Positions 55,928-64,000 of a stretch of 64,000 nt of DNA are shown here, in pieces (positions within the stretch are counted from its first letter, which is position 1; every line of letters begins with the position of its first letter). Where the stretch lies: contig NZ_JADEVZ010000014.1 in assembly GCF_015207875.1 (NCBI RefSeq), positions 1-64,000 of the forward strand, written 5' to 3'. The notes below the pieces were generated by a model that was given only the letters and a program-made list of their open reading frames with translations, searched no databases and was not told the DNA's origin. A program made the position numbers and the translations under genes. Source of the DNA: Dolichospermum sp. LEGE 00240 (GTDB lineage: Bacteria > Cyanobacteriota > Cyanobacteriia > Cyanobacteriales > Nostocaceae).

Positions 55928-56293
55928 TTAACCCAATGTTAGTACCCCTGCTGGAAAATCTGCTACTAGCCGCTTACTTTGTAGCCAATGTACACCTAAA
56001 AGAATATCTTGCAGTTCATTTCCACCCAACACTGGAATTATTAACTCTTCTTCATCTAAAAATACAGTTCCTTGATAAAGATTAAACTGAGCTTCCCCGT
56101 ATGCTGTCTGCATATCTTCTTTTTGATTTTCCTGTAACCATCCTAATGTTATCGCATCCTGATCATCAATTGCTAACCAACCTGTAAAACCCGTATCTAG
56201 TAATGCTTGTACTGGAATAATTTCGCCATCAGCAGTAACTAAACCAATTTTTAAAATGAGTTCTCCTCTACTATTAAAATCTCCTAAGATCAT
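55928..56293 (-). CDS. Clan AA (retropepsin-like) aspartic protease
   Basis: The 121-residue protein has the LLDTGFTGWLAI active-site motif (D-T/S-G) and a downstream ILLGVHWLQSKRL segment typical of single-domain retropepsin-like proteases. It would need to dimerise. It overlaps the upstream gene by 4 bases, so the pair is coupled. Substrate unknown. Confidence 0.8.
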   Translation of the reverse strand: MILGDFNSRGELILKIGLVTADGEIIPVQALLDTGFTGWLAIDDQDAITLGWLQENQKEDMQTAYGEAQFNLYQGTVFLDEEELIIPVLGGNELQDILLGVHWLQSKRLVADFPAGVLTLG

Positions 56294-56622
56294 ATTTTAC
56301 CACAGTTACCAATCTCATTAATTCTCATCATCAAACGCATAGTAGTACCAAATTTTTCCCGCGCTTTCTGTCTGGCAATTGTTTCATCTGGATCAATTAC
56401 ATAATTACCACTTACTGGTTCAATAACTATAAACCAATCATAATGATCCTGAATTAATTCAGGTTGGACTTTATTGAATATGACCCGACAACGCTGATAA
56501 AATAAGCTATCTTCAGCATTTCTTCTAGCTTTTTCCTCATGAGAAATTTGCTTTTCTGGAAATACTCTTCCTCGACGTGGTTGGTAATCAGACGATAATT
56601 GTGTTATTTTTGAAATATCCAT
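56290..56622 (-). CDS. Hypothetical partner of the retropepsin-like gene
   Basis: The 110-residue soluble protein contains HYDWFIVIEPVSGNYVIDPD and a helical C-terminus with RQKAREKFG. I recognise it only as a protein commonly found next to retropepsin-like genes in cyanobacteria. The 4-base overlap with the protease gene supports a functional pair, possibly of toxin-antitoxin type, but there is no direct evidence. Confidence 0.6.
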   Translation of the reverse strand: MDISKITQLSSDYQPRRGRVFPEKQISHEEKARRNAEDSLFYQRCRVIFNKVQPELIQDHYDWFIVIEPVSGNYVIDPDETIARQKAREKFGTTMRLMMRINEIGNCGKI

Positions 56623-57318
56623 AATCCACTCTACGTAATATTATATTAAAACTTGATTTACATCTCTATATGATTGTAACCTATATATAGGGATAATATT
56701 TGATTCATGAAAAGATACGTAGGGTGCGTCAGACTGCATAAATTCTATCAATAAACAGATTTGTAATATCTGACGCACCCTACAATATCTAATTTTTTTC
56801 ACAAATCAAATATGAGTTCTATAGTAATACTATTTAATGTGTGAACATTGTCAGAGTCATATCCCCAATTTTTTTAAGAAGTCAGATATTTTATGGCTTA
56901 AGTTTTGTCATAAAATATTACAATATATTTCTTGATTTTAATTTGATGCTATAATATCAGGCTGAATAGGGCTTGCTGATAGCGTAGCGTGGCGTAAGCC
57001 ATATAAAGCTAAAACTTGATATATCAAGAGTTTGAAGGTAAAAAAGGTGAATCAGGTGCAAGGAATCAGGATGGAAATTAGCAAAAACCTATCACTTGGA
57101 TTCCAGACTATTCTTCTCTTCTTCTAATTCTTCCTCCTGACTCCTGACTCCTAGCCCATGACTTACGTCACGCTGCGCTATCACAGATAACTTTTTCAGC
57201 AAACCCTAAATATTAAGGCGTTGGTAAATTGGGGTATGAAAGTCGAAAATTCCATCTCTCAAACTCTTACTCTCTGCGCCTCTGCGTGAAATAAAATGAT
57301 AATTTTTAGTAATTCAAT
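56623..57318. other. Intergenic repeat cluster before the restriction-modification gene
   Basis: No gene is seen in 696 bases. It holds the palindrome pair TAGGGTGCGTCAGA/TCTGACGCACCCTA (56721-56783), a degenerate hairpin of the CCCCGACTTCTT family (about 56863-56886), GCTGATAGCGTAGCGTGGCG palindromic sequence near 56975, TCCTGACTCCTGACTCC heptamers near 57135-57155 and a decayed MITE (57217 to about 57298). Confidence 0.65.
57217..57298. mobile_element. Decayed MITE copy F
   Basis: It begins GGCGTTGGTAAATTGGGGTA and carries the CTCTGCGCCTCTGCGTGA core, but no right terminus is recognisable. It ends about 20 bases before the start of the restriction-modification gene and may supply its upstream sequence. 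Confidence 0.6.
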
Positions 57319-60300
57319 ATGATTAACAATAAAATTAAACCTAGACAAGCATTAGGCAAAGCATTTCTGAGAATTAAACCAATTAGAAATGAGTTTGAGA
57401 TATTTAAAAGGAATCTGATTACACTGCTTAATCAAATTGATGAAAACGAAAGAGAGGAATTTCATAAAAATATTCTGACTGATTTTTTGAAAAATACCTA
57501 TTACGGTGCTGATTACTTAATAAATATTAAAGCGAGTAATGATCTAGTAATTTATAATGGCAAAGATACTAAAAGTAGTGTTGGAGTGATTTTAGAAGCG
57601 AAAAAGGTAAATAACAATGAAATGCTCAAGGTTGATAATTTAAATACTAAAGCATTGCAACAGTTAGTTTTATACTTTTTACGAGAACGGATTACAAATA
57701 AAAATCCAGAAATTAAATATTTAGTTGCTACTAATATTTATGAATGGTTTATTTTTGATGCAACACTTTTTGACAATTTGTTTGCTCAGAACAAACAATT
57801 AGTCAAGCAATTTACTGATTTTGAAGAAAAACGTCTATCTAATTCTCGCACAGATTTTTTTTATCAAGAAATTGCTCAACCTGCAATAGATAAAATTCAA
57901 AACGAACTAACTTTTACACATTTTGATATTAGGGATTATGAACAGTATTTAATTAATCAAAATCCTGAAAATGATCAAAAACTGATTCATTTATTTAAGA
58001 TTTTTTCACCACAACATTTATTAAAATTACCTGTTATTAATGATAGCAACAGTTTAAATGAAAAGTTTTATAGTGAATTACTACACATCCTTGGTTTAAC
58101 GGAAATTAAAGAAGGGAGTAAAAAATTAATTCAGCGTAAACCAATTAATGAAAGAGAACAGGGTTCATTAATTGAAAATACTATTACTCGCTTGCAAGAA
58201 TTACGCAAAATTGATAGATTAGAAAATTCCGAACAATTTGGAGAAAATACCGAAGAGAGACTTTTTAATGTTAGTTTAGAATTAGCTATTACTTGGATTA
58301 ATCGCATTCTCTTTTTGAAACTTTTAGAATCCCAATTAATTAACTATCATCAAGGTAATAAATCTTTTGGATTTCTCAATATAGCAAAGATTCAAGATTT
58401 TGGTAATCTCAACCGTTTATTTTTTGGTGTTTTATCTCGTAAACCAGATGAAAGAGACGAACATATAAAAAATATTGTTGTTAATATTTCTTATTTGAAT
58501 AGTTCTTTATTTGAGGTATCAGAGATTGAACATCAAACAATAGTTATTAGTAATTTAATCACTGATGAAAAACTTTCTATTTTTAACAAAACAGTTCTTA
58601 AAGAGAATGGTAATACACGGACAGGAAAATTAAAAGCACTAGAATATATTTTTGCATTTCTTGATGCTTACGATTTTAGTAGTGAAGGTGCAGAGGAAAT
58701 CCAAGAAGAAAATAAAACTTTAATTAATGCTTCTGTTTTAGGTTTGATTTTTGAGAAAATTAACGGTTATCAAGATGGTTCTTTCTTTACTCCTGGTTTT
58801 ATTACTATGTATATGTGTCGGGAAACTATTCGCAGAGCAGTTTTACAGAAATTCAAAGAAATTAAAGGTTGGAACTGTGCAAATATTGACGAATTATATG
58901 ATAAAATTACAGATAAAAAAGAAGCCAATCAGATTATTAATAGTTTAAAAATTTGTGATCCAGCAGTAGGTTCTGGACATTTTTTGGTTTCCGCTTTAAA
59001 TGAAATTATTACTATTAAAAGTGACTTGAAAGTTTTACTTGATAGACAGGGAAAAACTTTAAGAGATTATGATATAAAAATTGAGAATGATGAGTTAATT
59101 ATTACAGATGATGACGGAAAATTTTTCACATATAATCCTAAAAATTCAGAAGGTAGACGGATACAAGAAGCAATTTTTCATGCAAAACAGACAATTATTG
59201 AAAACTGTTTATTTGGTGTAGATATCAATCCTAATTCAGTTAATATTTGTCGGTTACGTTTATGGATTGAGCTTTTAAAGAATGCTTATTATAAAACCTC
59301 ACCCCTAACTCCTCTCCTACCAGGAGAGGGGAATATAGGAGAACTGGAAACTTTACCAAATATTGATATTAATATTAAAACTGGTAATTCTTTAATCAGT
59401 CGTTTTCCTTTAAATTGGGATTTACGGACGATTTTGAAAAAAAGTGCCTGGAATATTGAAAGTTATAGAAATGCTATAAAAACCTATCTCCACCCTGATA
59501 ACAAATATCAAAAACAGGAAATGGAACGATTAATTAATGATATTAAGGGTAATATACGCACAGAAATCAGTAGCAATGATCCGAATATAGAAAAGCGAAA
59601 TCAAAAAGTTGCAGAACTTCGTCATTTACGAGATCAAAAGTCATTATTTGCAGAAAGTAAAGCAGAAGCAAAAAGTCGTCAACAAAAGCAAGAAAAATTA
59701 GAACAGGAAATTAATCAACTCAATGCTGAAATTGAAGACAAAAAAAGTGGTAAATTGTATCAAAATGCTTTTGAATGGCGGTTTGAATTTCCTGAAGTTT
59801 TGAATAATGAAGGTGATTTTATCGGTTTTGATGTGATTATTGGTAATCCTCCTTATATTTCACTCTCTAAAATTAAAGAAAAATCTCAAACTGCTTATTT
59901 TGAAAATAATTATCAAACTTATACAAAGGGTTCAGATATTTATTGCTTGTTTTACGAAAGAGGAAGTTGTTTGTTAAAACAAGCAGGTTTTTTAACCTAC
60001 ATTACTTCTAATTCTTGGTTAAAAACTATTTATGGTGATTTACTGAAAAAATATTTAATTGAAAATCTGCAACCTCAGACTTTATTAAATATTGAAGATA
60101 TGCAAATTTTCGAGGAAGCAACTGTAGAATCAAATATTATCATCTTGAAAAAAGATAAAGTTAATGAATTTTTTGATGTTGCTAGTCTCAATAATAATTA
60201 TCTTGTCGGTTCTTCATTAGATGACTATTTCTATAAAAATTGTTTTCGATTTATAATACCTAATACATCAGAATGGATTATAGGTAATGAAGAAAGCGGA

Positions 60301-61101
60301 AATTTAAAACAAAAAATAGCACGCATAGGTAAACAGTTAAAGGATTTTAAAATAACAATAAATTTTGGTATTAAAACCGGATATAATGCAGCTTTTATTA
60401 TCAATGAGGAAACTAAAAATCAATTAATTGCTGAAAGTTCTAATTCTGCTGAAATAATTCAGCCAATTTTAAGAGGTAGAGACTTAAAAAAATATAGTTA
60501 TGAATTTTCAAATCAATGGGTTATATGTACTTTTCCTAGTCTAGGTTTAGATATTAAAAATTATCCATCCATTATGGCTTATTTTGAAAAAATTGGAAGA
60601 AAAAGATTAGCACAATCTGGTATTGAAGGGAGTAGAAAAAAGACAAATAATCAATGGTTTGAAACCCAAGACTCTATTGCTTACTGGCAAGATTTTAATA
60701 AACCTAAAATTGTTTGGGGTGAAATTTCTGATCAACCTAAATTTGCTTTTGATGACTCCAACTATTATGCTGAAGCTACTACATTTCTAATGACTGGTGA
60801 AAAACTGAAATATTTGTTAGCAATTTTAAATTCAAAACTATCAGAATGGTATTTTAACCAGATTTCAACTACCACAGGAATGGGTACAAATAGATGGAAA
60901 AAGTATAAAATTGAAATGTTACCCATTAAAGAACCTACGGAAACTGAAGAATTGTTATTAGAAAAAATAGTTAATCAGATTCTCACCGCTAAAAAATTAG
61001 ATCCAAAAGCAGATACAACCGGATTAGAAACAGAAATAGACCAGTTAGTTTATCAACTTTACGAACTAACAGCAGAAGAGATCAAAATTATAGAAGGATA
61101 A
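57319..61101 (+). CDS. Single-chain restriction-modification enzyme (type IIG-like)
   Basis: The 1260-residue protein has an N-terminal nuclease-like region (SSVGVILEAKK, a PD-ExK-type E-x-K at about 90-100), a helical connector, an adenine-N6 methyltransferase core with ICDPAVGSGHFLVSALNEI (motif I, about 550) and VIIGNPPYISLSKI (motif IV, about 840), and a C-terminal target-recognition domain. Nuclease and methylase in one chain suggests type IIG (Eco57I-like) or a BREX PglX relative; no BREX genes are nearby. A coiled-coil insertion (about 760-815) lies just before NPPY. An in-frame repeat sits at 59297-59340. It is intact. Confidence 0.85.
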   Translation: MINNKIKPRQALGKAFLRIKPIRNEFEIFKRNLITLLNQIDENEREEFHKNILTDFLKNTYYGADYLINIKASNDLVIYNGKDTKSSVGVILEAKKVNNNEMLKVDNLNTKALQQLVLYFLRERITNKNPEIKYLVATNIYEWFIFDATLFDNLFAQNKQLVKQFTDFEEKRLSNSRTDFFYQEIAQPAIDKIQNELTFTHFDIRDYEQYLINQNPENDQKLIHLFKIFSPQHLLKLPVINDSNSLNEKFYSELLHILGLTEIKEGSKKLIQRKPINEREQGSLIENTITRLQELRKIDRLENSEQFGENTEERLFNVSLELAITWINRILFLKLLESQLINYHQGNKSFGFLNIAKIQDFGNLNRLFFGVLSRKPDERDEHIKNIVVNISYLNSSLFEVSEIEHQTIVISNLITDEKLSIFNKTVLKENGNTRTGKLKALEYIFAFLDAYDFSSEGAEEIQEENKTLINASVLGLIFEKINGYQDGSFFTPGFITMYMCRETIRRAVLQKFKEIKGWNCANIDELYDKITDKKEANQIINSLKICDPAVGSGHFLVSALNEIITIKSDLKVLLDRQGKTLRDYDIKIENDELIITDDDGKFFTYNPKNSEGRRIQEAIFHAKQTIIENCLFGVDINPNSVNICRLRLWIELLKNAYYKTSPLTPLLPGEGNIGELETLPNIDINIKTGNSLISRFPLNWDLRTILKKSAWNIESYRNAIKTYLHPDNKYQKQEMERLINDIKGNIRTEISSNDPNIEKRNQKVAELRHLRDQKSLFAESKAEAKSRQQKQEKLEQEINQLNAEIEDKKSGKLYQNAFEWRFEFPEVLNNEGDFIGFDVIIGNPPYISLSKIKEKSQTAYFENNYQTYTKGSDIYCLFYERGSCLLKQAGFLTYITSNSWLKTIYGDLLKKYLIENLQPQTLLNIEDMQIFEEATVESNIIILKKDKVNEFFDVASLNNNYLVGSSLDDYFYKNCFRFIIPNTSEWIIGNEESGNLKQKIARIGKQLKDFKITINFGIKTGYNAAFIINEETKNQLIAESSNSAEIIQPILRGRDLKKYSYEFSNQWVICTFPSLGLDIKNYPSIMAYFEKIGRKRLAQSGIEGSRKKTNNQWFETQDSIAYWQDFNKPKIVWGEISDQPKFAFDDSNYYAEATTFLMTGEKLKYLLAILNSKLSEWYFNQISTTTGMGTNRWKKYKIEMLPIKEPTETEELLLEKIVNQILTAKKLDPKADTTGLETEIDQLVYQLYELTAEEIKIIEG
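59297..59340. repeat. In-frame CTCTCCTACCAGGAGAG repeat in the restriction-modification gene
   Basis: This hairpin-forming cyanobacterial repeat encodes SPLTPLLPGEGNIGE between the NAYYK and LETLPNIDINIK segments of the methyltransferase domain. The frame is preserved. Confidence 0.75.
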
Positions 61102-61117
61102 ATACGACAAACCTCAC

Positions 61118-61146
61118 ATCCCCGACTTCTTTAAGAAGTCGGGGAT
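61118..61146. repeat. ATCCCCGACTTCTT hairpin repeat
   Basis: A perfect stem of the CCCCGACTTCTT family 17 bases after the stop of the restriction-modification gene and between convergent genes (the atpC 3' end is at 61241). It may serve as a bidirectional 3' structure. Confidence 0.8.
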
Positions 61147-61240
61147 CTAAAAAAAGATAAAGCTAATCAAATTAAAATACCAATAAAATAAGGGTGGACA
61201 AAATAGCCCACCCTCATTAGTTTTAAATGCTCTACACAAT

Positions 61241-61654
61241 TTACACCAAACCACCAGCAGCTTGAAAACGAGCGCGTGCGCGTTTAAATGCCTGTGTTGC
61301 TTGTAATTGTGCCTTCCGGTCATCTGCGGTAACTTGATTTAAGCCAGATTGTGCTGCGTTAAAAGCATTTCGGGCTTCTTCTAGGTTAATTTTGTCACCA
61401 CGTTCAGCACTATTGACTAGAATTGTGACTTCATCTTGATCAACTTCAGCAAAACCGCCTAAAAGAGCGATCGCTTGCCAACTAGCACTTTTGTTAGCCC
61501 GAACACGCATTACGCCTGTATCCAAGGCTGTCAGCATGGGAGCGTGTCCACTGAGAACACCTAACTGACCAGTAGTGCTAGGTAAAATTACTTCATCAGC
61601 TTCAGCATCCCAAACAGTTTTGTCTGGGGAAATTACACGAACAGTTAATGTCAT
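61241..61654 (-). CDS. atpC: F1 ATP synthase epsilon subunit
   Basis: The 137-residue protein begins [20 protein letters not shown] and has [20 protein letters not shown], the beta-sandwich of epsilon, followed by the two-helix C-terminal domain ending [13 protein letters not shown]. The subunit regulates ATP hydrolysis. It follows atpD with a 96-base spacer made of TGTCAGT heptamers, the usual cyanobacterial atpB-atpE pair order. Confidence 0.95.
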   Translation of the reverse strand: MTLTVRVISPDKTVWDAEADEVILPSTTGQLGVLSGHAPMLTALDTGVMRVRANKSASWQAIALLGGFAEVDQDEVTILVNSAERGDKINLEEARNAFNAAQSGLNQVTADDRKAQLQATQAFKRARARFQAAGGLV

Positions 61655-61666
61655 TTGTTAGTTGTC

Positions 61667-61745
61667 CTTTGTCAGTTGCCTTTTGTCAGTTGTCAGTTGT
61701 CAGTTGTCAGTTGCATAAAAAACCACTGACTACTGACTAATGACT
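61667..61745. repeat. Heptamer tandem array between atpD and atpC
   Basis: TGTCAGT-type and ACTGACT/AATGACT-type heptamers fill the spacer of the atp operon. Confidence 0.8.
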
Positions 61746-61750
61746 AATGA

Positions 61751-63753
<2,003 letters not shown>

Positions 63754-64000
63754 TCATCGTTGACTTATCTTGTTTGCCAGTTCAGAAGGACTAATAGATT
63801 CGTAATGTTCAAAAGGTTGATGAATCCAAGGATTATCAGCTAGATAATCAACGTGGTAATCAGGAACAACAACTGAACAAGCTTTATACCAAATTACAGC
63901 GGTGCGAATTTCTTGAATAGGAAAATCATCATGTTTCTGTAACCAGGGAACTGTTTGTTGAATAGTGATACCAGAGTCTACTAAATCATCTACTAGCAAA
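63754..64000 (-). CDS. Phosphoribosyltransferase family protein, C-terminal part (cut by window edge)
   Basis: About 82 codons are visible, starting inside the PRPP-binding loop LLVDDLVDSGITIQ. This and the following PIQEIRTAVIWYKACSVVVP are typical of purine or xanthine phosphoribosyltransferases of the PRTase fold. The N-terminus lies beyond 64000. Substrate (hypoxanthine, xanthine or other) cannot be decided from this part. Confidence 0.75.
   Translation of the reverse strand, partial: LLVDDLVDSGITIQQTVPWLQKHDDFPIQEIRTAVIWYKACSVVVPDYHVDYLADNPWIHQPFEHYESISPSELANKISQR

Noticed and set aside
57319..61101. A BREX phage-defence locus built around a PglX-like methylase
   Set aside because: No brxA, brxB, brxC, pglZ or brxL homologue is visible on either side; a stand-alone type IIG enzyme is simpler.

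Overview
The window looks like a chromosomal segment of a heterocyst-forming, AT-rich cyanobacterium (Nostocales; an Anabaena/Dolichospermum-type genome is my best guess). The main reasons are a heterocyst glycolipid (hgl/hgd) gene island at about 27-53 kb, a chlorophyll/phytol geranylgeranyl reductase, a cyanobacterial-type NDH-2, a NifJ-type pyruvate oxidoreductase, F1-ATPase beta/epsilon as a separate atpD-atpC pair, and many HIP1 (GCGATCGC) octamers. Family and locus assignments come from recognised motifs and remembered gene order, not from database searches.

Layout. 1-3.1 kb is a decayed region: the 3' end of an IS5-type transposase, an intact PIN-toxin/antitoxin pair, a duplicated antitoxin whose PIN toxin is cut by a 122-bp repeat, and a deleted recR. 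3.1-10 kb holds housekeeping and metabolic genes: miaE, a fatty-acid-hydroxylase-type membrane enzyme, a likely operon of TIGR04283 glycosyltransferase, TVP38 membrane protein and MerA-like flavoprotein, a small membrane protein, and NDH-2. 10-14.7 kb is a second accessory patch: VapC with an unusual antitoxin, a 5'-truncated TPR array, a DUF433/DUF5615 pair with an amber stop, an Rpn-family nuclease, a UPF0175 fragment, and an orphan papain-fold toxin domain followed by a putative immunity gene. 14.7-22.2 kb has nifJ, a CbbX-like AAA+ ATPase, more toxin-antitoxin wreckage and chlP. 22.9-26 kb has an N6-adenine DNA methyltransferase behind a broken partner gene, a duplicated SDR tail and a Uma2 protein.

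26-53 kb is the functional core. On the minus strand hglE (KS-AT-ACP-ACP), a KR-DH protein, hglD (KS), hglC (chain-length-factor-like KS plus AT), a PfaD enoyl reductase and hglB (ACP plus thioester reductase) would build and reductively release a long-chain polyketide-derived fatty alcohol. Divergently, hgdB-hgdC (DevB/DevC-type exporter parts, no ATPase gene beside them), hgdA (epimerase-like), two family-2 glycosyltransferases, a DUF2141 secreted protein and hglT (family-4 glycosyltransferase) would glycosylate and deposit the glycolipid. An SDR sits where hetN is expected but lacks the RGSGR patterning motif.

53-64 kb holds an SPFH protein, a retropepsin-like pair, a single-chain restriction-modification protein, atpC-atpD and a truncated phosphoribosyltransferase at the edge.

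The strongest cross-cutting theme is small mobile repeats: an approximately 112-bp inverted-repeat element with exact 8-bp target duplications, a second element bracketing hglE, a hairpin family near 3' ends, and several small repeats that sit in frame inside nifJ, hglE and the restriction-modification gene.
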